Assembly: GCA_947167635.1 (NCBI GenBank)
Contig: CAMVIT010000012.1
Location: 1 to 59,827, forward strand
Length of the DNA stretch: 59,827 nucleotides
Source: F23-D06 sp947167635
GTDB lineage: Bacteria; Bacteroidota; Bacteroidia; Bacteroidales; WCHB1-69
Direction of reading: 5' to 3'
Of this stretch, positions 49,419 to 56,340 are shown in pieces (positions within the stretch are counted from its first letter, which is position 1; each line of letters starts with the position of its first letter). Below the pieces are notes generated by a model, which saw only the letters and a program-made list of their open reading frames with translations, was not told where the DNA came from and ran no database searches. A program made the position numbers and the translations under genes.

Positions 49419-49491
49419 GTTTCAGTAGCTCAGCAGGTAGAGCACATCCCTTTTAAGGATGGGGTCCTGGGTTCGAGCCCCAGCTGGAACA
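49419..49491 (+). tRNA. tRNA-Lys (anticodon TTT)
   Basis: The acceptor arms GTTTCAG and CTGGAAC pair with one G-T. The D arm GCTC-AGCAGGTA-GAGC, the anticodon arm CATCC-CTTTTAA-GGATG with TTT in the loop, and the T arm CTGGG-TTCGAGC-CCCAG are all complete. CCA is not encoded. The adjacent integrase gene makes its 3' end the likely attachment site. Confidence 0.95.
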
Positions 49492-49495
49492 CTAC

Positions 49496-49519
49496 GGCGG
49501 CGTAACAGCCGCCTTTTTT
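49496..49519 (+). terminator. Terminator after tRNA-Lys
   Basis: GGCGGC and GCCGCC form a stem with a GTAACA loop, followed by six T. A very similar hairpin ends the primase gene at 59198. Confidence 0.75.
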
Positions 49520-49755
49520 ATTTCACTTATAAACAGTATTTTATAACGTATTCACTTATAGAACAGCGTTTTATATGTTGTTTTCAAATGTTCGTGTGTA
49601 TGCTTTGCCGGTGCAAATGTTGACAGATTTTGCCCACAATTTTGCACGAATACCCATACTTTTGCAAATTTGTGGGCAAATCGGAGGGAACAGGGTGGCA
49701 AAATCAGGGTTCACCGGCTTACATTCGCGGGGACTGTTTTTGTTGTTTTGCCGCC

Positions 49756-49774
49756 ATTATGCGGGGATTATGCG
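49756..49774 (+). promoter_or_regulatory. Phased ATTATGCG sites before the integrase
   Basis: ATTATGCG occurs at 49756-49763 and 49767-49774, 11 bp apart, about 20 bp upstream of the -7 box TACTTTTG (49796-49803). The reverse form CGCATAAT is repeated elsewhere in the element with the same 11-bp phase. Confidence 0.6.
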
Positions 49775-49852
49775 ACCTTTGGCATGGTTTAAAGGTACTT
49801 TTGCCGCCAAAAGGCTAACAAACAGCCATTATTTAACCCAAATACGTTATAT

Positions 49853-51103
49853 ATGAACAGTATCAAATTTGAAACGCACTACAGACGGAAAAACGGCGAA
49901 GCACAACTATACGCCGTTGTGGTTAAGAACCACGCCCGGTTGAGGTATGCAACCCCGGTAATGGTTAAGGCTGACGAATGGGACCGAAAGCATCAAAGGT
50001 TCACCGTTGATCGGATTAGCGACAACGGCAAACGTTCCAAGCTGCAAAAGATCCGCCAGGCAATCGAAAATTATTTGTTGGCCGTTGATTTCGGGGAGGC
50101 CGTTTTCAGCACCGAGGCGATGAATGTTTTTGTAGATGAGCAGACAGGCAGGCGGCGGCGCGTTGAAACCCTGGGCGACCTTATAAAACGGTATTCGGAG
50201 GAGGTTATGGCCAACCGCATAAACAAACGGACGGGGGTTGCAGTATGCGAAAGCACAAAACGGAAATTCAAATACCTGATTCAACGCGTGGAGGAATACC
50301 AGGCCGAAACTAACAAACCGCTTTTGTTGTTGGACTTGGACACCCGTTTCTTTGAGCTTTTGCGCGAATGGTTAACGAAACGTTATGCACCTAACACCAT
50401 TTGGGGAAAGTTCCTCAAACCGATAAAGTACATTTTGAAGTATGCAGACGAAGAACTGGGATATAAGGTGAACCCCGCTTATAAAAAGTACTCTTTGACA
50501 TACCAAAAAGTTCATCACGTTTTGTTATACAAAAGCGAGGTTCAACGGCTTATAGGGCTGGATCTATCCAACAACCGAAAACTGGAAGACTATCAAATCG
50601 AATTGCTTTTCGGCATATTCACCGGGGCGCGTCCGTCCGATTTTACAGAGTTCACCAAAGACAATATCTCCGTATCACCCAGCGGAGAACCGGCCATTGT
50701 ATTCTATACCAAAAAGACCAAAGACCGTATAAGTATCCCGATTCCCGAGCAACTGCAAAAGATATTAGAACGCCGTGGGTATGAATTGCCAAAAACAAGT
50801 AAGAACCTGATTGCACGGAATTTCAAAAAAATTTGCCACTTGGCAGGCCTTGACAGGAAAGAGCAGATAGGACGAACGCGGGCGGGTGAGTTTCATGTGA
50901 CAAAAGGCCTTTTATATCAGTTTGTTGACGGCAAAACCCCGAAACGTACCTTTGTGAACGGCCATTATTACGGCTATTTGGGCGAGAAATGGAACGTGTG
51001 GCAAATTGCCGACTTTACCGGCAACGATGAAAAAATCATCCGAGACCACTATATCGAAAAGCTTTCAGAACTGGAGGTTGAAAGCGCAAAATATGACCTG
51101 TAG
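49853..51103 (+). CDS. Tyrosine recombinase (integrase), divergent
   Basis: The 416-residue protein has the layout of Bacteroidetes integrases: an arm-binding start (MNSIKFETHYRRKNGEAQLY), a SAM-like core-binding region around 105-200, and a catalytic region with LFGIFTGARPSDFTEF carrying the first Arg. A possible nucleophile is Tyr in RDHYIEKL near the C-terminus. The second box is unusual: I cannot find H-x-L-R-H. The corresponding stretch reads GEFHVTKGLLYQF, and HYYGYLG precedes the end. It lies next to tRNA-Lys and should integrate the element there. Confidence 0.82.
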   Translation: MNSIKFETHYRRKNGEAQLYAVVVKNHARLRYATPVMVKADEWDRKHQRFTVDRISDNGKRSKLQKIRQAIENYLLAVDFGEAVFSTEAMNVFVDEQTGRRRRVETLGDLIKRYSEEVMANRINKRTGVAVCESTKRKFKYLIQRVEEYQAETNKPLLLLDLDTRFFELLREWLTKRYAPNTIWGKFLKPIKYILKYADEELGYKVNPAYKKYSLTYQKVHHVLLYKSEVQRLIGLDLSNNRKLEDYQIELLFGIFTGARPSDFTEFTKDNISVSPSGEPAIVFYTKKTKDRISIPIPEQLQKILERRGYELPKTSKNLIARNFKKICHLAGLDRKEQIGRTRAGEFHVTKGLLYQFVDGKTPKRTFVNGHYYGYLGEKWNVWQIADFTGNDEKIIRDHYIEKLSELEVESAKYDL

Positions 51104-51260
51104 ACAATAAATATTTACACGCTTACTTTAAATAAACGCTGTAAATAAAAGTGTATCAAATATTTTTGTATATTTGCCGCGTTGTTCATGGTTGATTATT
51201 GGTTATTCCAACCTTTTCAATTCTCCCACCGAGGCCGCCCCGCGCGGCCTCAATTCTTTA

Positions 51261-51306
51261 TCCTTTGCGTTGTCCCAACAGTTTCAAAAAATCCGATTTA
51301 CTTTTG
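51261..51306 (+). promoter_or_regulatory. Promoter with CCTTTGCRTTGTCCCAA box, copy 1
   Basis: TCCTTTGCGTTGTCCCAACA is followed 37 bp later by the -7 box TACTTTTG at 51299-51306. The same box and spacing recur at 55701-55745. Confidence 0.55.
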
Positions 51307-51344
51307 CAGCCTGAAATTTATTAATCAATCAAAAATCAAAAATC

Positions 51345-51668
51345 ATGGCTAATTTGACAGAACAAGAACGTAAAGAAATGGGATTCCCGTTTGAGGGATT
51401 CCCCACAAAACACAATTCCGAAACGTGGTTTGAATGGGAAGTCCGTTGCCGGGCCACAAAATTCGACATGAACGAGTTACAAAACGCGGTTCCCGCAGAC
51501 GGTGACGTGGCAATCTACCGGGATCGGGAAATCAGGAATTTGTCCGACCAGCTGGCAAAACTTGCCCCCGAGGTTTTGGCGATCCTGAAACCGAGCAACA
51601 ACATTGCCCCTTACAACTGGATGGACAAATACAAACAACAATTCGGACACGATTTTTTTGACGATTAA
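51345..51668 (+). CDS. Small element protein with GFPFEGFP motif
   Basis: This 107-residue protein of unknown function has the segment MGFPFEGFPTKHNSETWFEW in common with the gene at 51756 (TGYPFIGYPNKYKRETWKEW). The rest is helical (IRNLSDQLAKLAPEVLAIL). It is the first gene after the integrase. Confidence 0.65.
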   Translation: MANLTEQERKEMGFPFEGFPTKHNSETWFEWEVRCRATKFDMNELQNAVPADGDVAIYRDREIRNLSDQLAKLAPEVLAILKPSNNIAPYNWMDKYKQQFGHDFFDD

Positions 51669-51689
51669 AAACATCAAACCTTAAGGAAC

Positions 51690-51717
51690 GGAACGCCGGT
51701 TTTACGGCTGGCGTTCC
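51690..51717 (+). terminator. GGAACGCC hairpin
   Basis: GGAACGCC and GGCGTTCC with a 12-nt loop lie after the stop at 51668, without a T-run. A longer hairpin with the same stem start lies at 52699-52732. Confidence 0.5.
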
Positions 51718-51755
51718 CTATCTAAACGACATCATCAACTAAATACCCAATATTT

Positions 51756-52112
51756 ATGAAAGAATTAAAACTAACTGCAACGGTGACAACTAACGTCCCA
51801 TTGTTGCCTGAGCAGAAAATCGAGATTGAAAGAACCATTAACGGGACAACCCGTTTTGTGGTGGACGGGGACGGCGATACAACCGAAACGGGCTACCCGT
51901 TCATTGGTTACCCGAACAAGTACAAGCGGGAGACCTGGAAAGAGTGGGAGAAGCGCGTGGAAAAAGCCGGGTTCAACCTCAGATTTTTACAACCGGGGTT
52001 GGAGGCTGAACCCAAATTTGAGCGGCTGACAAACCCGTATGAGCGTGAACGCGATGATTGGAACGCAAAACACCGAGTCACGCCAAACAGCCATCAGTAT
52101 GGTTTGGACTGA
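51756..52112 (+). CDS. Small element protein, paralogue of the previous one
   Basis: This 118-residue protein has a beta-rich head (LKLTATVTTNVPLLPEQKIE) followed by the shared module TGYPFIGYPNKYKRETWKEW. The tail FERLTNPYERERDDWNAKHR is charged. The G-[FY]-P-F-x-G-[FY]-P-x-K-x(4)-ETW-x-EW module seems to be a small unit used twice in this element. Function unknown. Confidence 0.65.
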   Translation: MKELKLTATVTTNVPLLPEQKIEIERTINGTTRFVVDGDGDTTETGYPFIGYPNKYKRETWKEWEKRVEKAGFNLRFLQPGLEAEPKFERLTNPYERERDDWNAKHRVTPNSHQYGLD

Positions 52113-52148
52113 TTCCATAAGTCATAAGATTTTCTTCATTTTGGGTTT

Positions 52149-52184
52149 ACCGCCCCTGTCTGTAGTTCGGGGGCGGTTTTTTTT
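52149..52184 (+). terminator. Rho-independent terminator
   Basis: ACCGCCCC and GGGGCGGT enclose a 13-nt loop and are followed by eight T residues. Confidence 0.75.
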
Positions 52185-52199
52185 CAAAAGCGCGAAATT

Positions 52200-52601
52200 A
52201 TGGGAAAAGAACTAAAACGTTACTATACTTTTAATGAGTTGTGCGACCTTGCAGGGTTGCCGTCCCATACGGTTCAAAACCTGATTCACCGGCGCGGGTT
52301 ACGGTTGCCGGTTATCCGTTTCAGTAAAAACGGTCCCCGACGTTTCCCGGCCGACGAAATAGAGGAGGTTGTGGCCACGCTGAAAGAGGCGGCGGCCACC
52401 CCGGAGAAGCCGGGCGCGAAACCGAAAGACAGCCGCCGGTTTTCCCTGGACGTATGCGCGGCGATCCTTAATATTTCGCGCGTCAGTTTGACGGCGCGGA
52501 TCAGGGCGCGACACCTTGAAAAGTACTTGATTTGTCCGGGAACGCGGGCGCGATACGTACCGATTGACCGACTGTTGGAGTTCCTGAAACTGGCAGAATG
52601 A
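52200..52601 (+). CDS. Double helix-turn-helix protein (excisionase/AlpA-like)
   Basis: The 133-residue protein has two MerR/excisionase-like units: YYTFNELCDLAGLPSHTVQN in the first half and RFSLDVCAAILNISRVSLTA in the second. A Pro/Ala-rich linker joins them. It probably binds element DNA as excisionase or regulator, and is a candidate reader of the CGCATAAT repeats. That assignment is inference. Confidence 0.7.
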   Translation: MGKELKRYYTFNELCDLAGLPSHTVQNLIHRRGLRLPVIRFSKNGPRRFPADEIEEVVATLKEAAATPEKPGAKPKDSRRFSLDVCAAILNISRVSLTARIRARHLEKYLICPGTRARYVPIDRLLEFLKLAE

Positions 52602-52698
52602 CAACAAATTGAAACAAAAACACACAAACCCTGAAGAATTTTCCCACAAAAAATGTACTTTTGCACCGCCCGAAAGGTATAAAATTTGAACCACACCA

Positions 52699-52732
52699 GG
52701 AACGCCCGGCAACCCCCAACGCCGGGCGTTCC
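52699..52732 (+). promoter_or_regulatory. Strong leader hairpin
   Basis: GGAACGCCCGGC and GCCGGGCGTTCC form a perfect 12-bp stem with a 10-nt loop. It lies between a -7 box TACTTTTG (52656-52663) and a second box TATCTTTG (52760-52767), so the upstream transcript would be blocked or structured before the gene at 52791. Confidence 0.6.
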
Positions 52733-52790
52733 CGTTCCCTGTATATACTCAAAAATCGTATCTTTGCGGCGGTTCAAATTTTATTGTATT

Positions 52791-53897
52791 ATGGAAAACG
52801 TAACGAAGACGGAGGCCGTCAGAGCCTTACGGACGGTTGAGGGTTTAATCGGTGAAATACTGGAAACCCGCGAAAAATACGAAACATGGCTAAAGACAGA
52901 AGAACGCCGTTTCCGTGAACGGATGATCCCGGGCGATATGCTTTATCCCGCCGGGATCTACCACGTTGAAAATGGATACCTGGACGAAAACGGAAACCCG
53001 AAAACTGACCCGGTGGAGGCCAACACGGTGAAAATGTATATAGGCGTTGACATAAACTACTACGATTTTTACCCGGCTTTCTTTTCCGACCCGCGAAACA
53101 AGTTCACGGAACGGACACCCGAAACGCGGCTTTTCCGACGTTTCCACGACACCAGGAAAACGTATAACAAGGAACTACAAAAGCTTTTGACGTATGTTAT
53201 AGAAACCGGGGATCAACGGATGGCGGCAGAGGCGTTGCCACTGATTAACGACACCCCGGACGAAAGCGCGGCGGGGAATGCCTTTTGGTATGCAGCCGAC
53301 GATAAAACACATGAACTGGCAAACGATTTTCACAGAGCCGTTAAAATATACATAACCCCCGCCCAAACGCCCGACCCCGGCCACCCCACCGCCCCGGATC
53401 CGACACCCACACCCATACCGCCCGAAACAACGGACGCGCTGGCACTGTTCAGGAGTATTGCAAATATCAGGGAAAAGACCAAAACGCCCGAAGTGTTGGA
53501 AGCGGTTTTCAATTTCCTGAAAGAACAGGGCTGTATCGACGGGGCGGCGCGGCTTTCCGACTGGCTACACGCGAACGGATGGGAGCAGGAGGGCGAAGGC
53601 GGCGACCCTTACCAGTTCCAACCGATCAGATGGAACGCGGACAAAGGGCGGCTTTCGTGGGTTGTGGCCATATTATACCCCGTTGTTTTCAGGGCTGACG
53701 ACTACACAAAAAACAGGGTTGCACCGCGTGCGAACAAATGGGCAAAGGCCTGTTTTGTATCGTTAGACACCAAAACTGGAATACACCGCCCTGTTACGTC
53801 TATGGGGAGCGCAAAACGGGATTTCAACGGCGTTGAAGACACAAACGAAAGATTCTGCAAAGCGTTGATCAACATTGTAAGGCCACGGGCAAAGTAA
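52791..53897 (+). CDS. Element protein of unknown function, 368 residues
   Basis: No family is recognised. The N-terminal part is helical (VRALRTVEGLIGEILETREK). A Pro-rich linker (DPTPTPIPPE) lies near residue 205. The C-terminal part has IRWNADKGRLSWVVAILYPV and ends RPVTSMGSAKRDFNGV. The last region looks like a separate folded domain seen after Pro-rich linkers in Bacteroidetes mobile elements. The start was chosen behind the -7 box at 52760. Confidence 0.65.
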   Translation: MENVTKTEAVRALRTVEGLIGEILETREKYETWLKTEERRFRERMIPGDMLYPAGIYHVENGYLDENGNPKTDPVEANTVKMYIGVDINYYDFYPAFFSDPRNKFTERTPETRLFRRFHDTRKTYNKELQKLLTYVIETGDQRMAAEALPLINDTPDESAAGNAFWYAADDKTHELANDFHRAVKIYITPAQTPDPGHPTAPDPTPTPIPPETTDALALFRSIANIREKTKTPEVLEAVFNFLKEQGCIDGAARLSDWLHANGWEQEGEGGDPYQFQPIRWNADKGRLSWVVAILYPVVFRADDYTKNRVAPRANKWAKACFVSLDTKTGIHRPVTSMGSAKRDFNGVEDTNERFCKALINIVRPRAK

Positions 53898-54323
53898 CCG
53901 GCACTATTCCCGCATTATTCCGCATAATGCGAACACCACCCCGCCCACGCATAACACCCGGGAAAGTGAAAACCTTTCCGCATTTTGCGCGCAAAACACC
54001 CGCAAAATCCCCGCATAATGCGAACCCGCCCCGGAGGCCAGCGGCCACGGCCAAAGCCCCGAAAACAGCACAAACACAGGCAAAGAACACACCGCCACCC
54101 ACCCACGGGCGGCGGTTTCAACTTTAAATTGTGGATAAATTTTATAATTACGGAATGTAAGTACGTGTGCAAAATTGTATTTTTGCAGCGTCTTTAATCT
54201 AACATTCAATGTATATTGAAATACCATACAGGGAAAAACGCGGGTTGCGGCCGTCGGAAGGCGGTTGCCGGTACTATGTTAGAACCGAGACAGACCCGCG
54301 TTTTTTCCGTGGAGGTAATCAAC
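53898..54323. other. Intergenic region with CGCATAAT repeats and a leader hairpin
   Basis: CGCATTAT/CGCATAAT copies lie at 53911, 53921 and 54012. A -7 box TATTTTTG lies at 54178-54185. Downstream, GGAAAAACGCGGGT (54232-54245) pairs with ACCCGCGTTTTTTCC (54294-54308), ending in a T-run just before the ribosome-binding site GGAGG at 54311. This has the form of an attenuator. A 49-codon frame (54209-54358, MYIEIPYREKRGL...) spans the hairpin and could be a leader peptide; support is weak. Confidence 0.5.
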
Positions 54324-54928
54324 ATGTATCAAACCAACAACCAGGGCGGCCACGTTAACGCAGGCCGCGAGGCGGGCGCATTTGGCGCAGCCGCCCACAC
54401 AACCGGCACAACCCACACAGCAAACAAGACCGGCAACCAGGCTGCAGCGCCGGTGGCCACACCCGCAGCGGCCACCGGGCGGCGGCGGTTCATCACACCC
54501 GCGCTGAAACGAAAGCACGACAAGAACCTGATAACCGCCCACCGCGAGCGCGTTATTTCCCACCTGAAAGCGGGCGGAGAGTTTGCTATGTTAGGGAGTG
54601 ATAAATCGTTGAATATCAGTATTTTACCCCCCCCCCCCACCACCATCAACAACCGCAAAGCGAAAGCGCACAAACACCCATCACCGCCGGCGGCCAATAT
54701 ACGGACAGATGGGCGTTGATCGAGATCCCGTTGGAAGTAAACCGGCAATGGTGCAAAGGAATGTTTCGGGCCGCATTGCACCACAACGGCGAGGCCTCCG
54801 GGATCGAAGCCGTGTTCGTGGAGTTTGAAAAAGAGTTCATTGTATTCGATTTTGCGATTTTTCAGCAGCTGGCCCGGGTCAATTTGCCGTATGACCGTGT
54901 AGTACCGATCGAGACCGCCACCGTCTGA
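54324..54928 (+). pseudogene. Gene split by a C12 tract (possible contingency locus)
   Basis: From 54324 (GGAGG ribosome-binding site) a low-complexity Thr/Ala/Gly-rich head is followed by RRRFITPALKRKHDKNLITA and HLKAGGEFAMLGSDKSLNIS. The frame then meets 12 C residues at 54627-54638. In the present frame it ends at 54719. In the neighbouring frame the sequence continues smoothly as HHHQQPQSESAQTPITAGGQ and then IEIPLEVNRQWCKGMF to 54928. A change in C number would restore a protein of about 200 residues. It is either a phase-variable gene or a sequencing error at the homopolymer. Confidence 0.65.
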
Positions 54929-55256
54929 CAACCGGCAACGTAACAGAGGGCGGGGCGCGTTATTCACGGAGTACAAACCAAAAACCAAGCATGGCAAGGA
55001 GTGAAAATAACTGTCTCGATATGTCCCGCAGCCGGGCGCGGCGGCCACCGCTACCGGCAACCCATCAAAAAGATTGCCCCCGCCCTTTTCATTCAAAGCA
55101 GACAAACCCGCATAATACACGCATAATGCACGCATAATGCGAAACAGCGCACAGGAACGCGCATTTTTGCGCTTTTGCGGGAATTGTGCGCACACAATGC
55201 GAAACAGCAAACCGAAAGCGGCTATTTTTGCCGCGAAATTTCAAAAACAAACCAAA
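54929..55256. other. Intergenic region with phased CGCATAAT repeats
   Basis: No gene is seen. CGCATAAT starts at 55109, 55120 and 55131. AATGCGAAACAGC is repeated at 55136 and 55196. TGTGCGCACA is a 10-bp palindrome at 55186. The -7 box TATTTTTG for the next gene lies at 55223-55230. Confidence 0.55.
55109..55138 (+). repeat. Three CGCATAAT sites in exact 11-bp phase
   Basis: Copies at 55109-55116, 55120-55127 and 55131-55138 lie on one helical face, about 90 bp upstream of the -7 box. The reverse octamer is found in the integrase promoter at 49756 and 49767 with the same spacing. Confidence 0.7.
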
Positions 55257-55694
55257 ATGAAAAAGTATTATCTACACATCACAGCCCCGAAGAACGTTAG
55301 AAACATAATGAAAGAGGGGTTAAAGGCCAACGCTGACGGCGTGATCCACCTTTTCGACACGTTCAGGATGGAGGCAACCGCCCAACTTGTAAATATTCCC
55401 GATTCGGGAAACGCAGCCGAATACGAGGTAAAAACAATTATTCTGATAGGCGACGATATAGCAATAAAGAAAGGATTGAAACGGTATGCGCTTTTGAAAA
55501 TCTCACGGGACGGGATCAATACCGAACCAACACCGGAAACCGACACCGCTATCTTTTCGGAATACTTTTGGACGGTTAACCAGCCATTGATAGAACCGCG
55601 ATATATAACCAAAATTAGGAATTTCACCACGATAAGGGCAAACGCCAACAGAATACGGCGCAAAGGTGAAACGGACTGGTTTTTAATGGATTAG
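55257..55694 (+). CDS. Small element protein, possible ADP-ribosyltransferase-like fold
   Basis: The 145-residue product starts MKKYYLHITAPKNVRNIMKE and goes on GLKANADGVIHLFDT. A Tyr/Leu-His-x-T start with an I-x-x-x-GL step is reminiscent of ADP-ribosyltransferase folds of the Tpt1/RES/DarT kind, but no catalytic set can be completed by eye. Another part reads YFWTVNQPLIEPRYITKIRN. The start at 55257 was chosen since upstream codons cross the promoter. Confidence 0.6.
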   Translation: MKKYYLHITAPKNVRNIMKEGLKANADGVIHLFDTFRMEATAQLVNIPDSGNAAEYEVKTIILIGDDIAIKKGLKRYALLKISRDGINTEPTPETDTAIFSEYFWTVNQPLIEPRYITKIRNFTTIRANANRIRRKGETDWFLMD

Positions 55695-55700
55695 GCTTTT

Positions 55701-55745
55701 GCCTTTGCATTGTCCCAAACGATTGTACAGCCTTTTGTACTTTTG
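55701..55745 (+). promoter_or_regulatory. Promoter with CCTTTGCRTTGTCCCAA box, copy 2
   Basis: GCCTTTGCATTGTCCCAAAC is followed 36 bp later by the -7 box TACTTTTG at 55738-55745. It matches copy 1 at 51261. Confidence 0.55.
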
Positions 55746-55790
55746 CACAAAAAACAATAAAACAAGAAGTTTAACCAAATATCAAAAGCA

Positions 55791-56297
55791 ATGGAAAACC
55801 AAAAAATCAGAGTACCGAGAAAGCCGGTTGCCGCTTTCGGTGACATTATGAAAGCCTGTGCAGAACATGATGAGCGTTTCGTGGGAATCGGGCGCGTTAT
55901 TGAAATGTTCAAAGAGACCGGCGCGAAGTTTTCCCGGCGCAAATTTTACCGGGAAATGGAAACGGGAGAGTATAAACTGGCCCGGGTTGTGTTATCAGGA
56001 ACAACCGAAAAACCCACGGTGGTACGATACCGGCTTTCCGAGATCCTGGAAATTTTACCCATCACGGAGGAGGAGCGGATCACGGCGCGGGCTGTGATGC
56101 TTAGCCGGTTGCCGGTTGAAATACCTGTATATCAGGCGGCCGAAGTGTTGGATTGTTCCCCGTCTTTCATCTACGACATAACAGCCACCGAAGACCAGGA
56201 CAAGCGACTGGCCAACACCGGGGCGGAGTTCGGGAAAAAGATCTTCAAAAAAGACCTTTACCAGTACGTTGAAGACCGAACAATCGAGGCGGAGTAA
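55791..56297 (+). CDS. Element protein with HTH-like region
   Basis: The 168-residue protein has a helix-turn-helix-like stretch VYQAAEVLDCSPSFIYDITA near residue 110 and an N-terminal helical part (FSRRKFYREMETGEYKLARV). It may be the DNA-binding partner of the primase gene, 43 bp downstream, and could bind the iterons. Function is inferred only from position. Confidence 0.6.
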   Translation: MENQKIRVPRKPVAAFGDIMKACAEHDERFVGIGRVIEMFKETGAKFSRRKFYREMETGEYKLARVVLSGTTEKPTVVRYRLSEILEILPITEEERITARAVMLSRLPVEIPVYQAAEVLDCSPSFIYDITATEDQDKRLANTGAEFGKKIFKKDLYQYVEDRTIEAE

Positions 56298-56340
56298 GCC
56301 GGACAGAGTGAAAAGGAAAGAATAACCAAAGACAGGAACA

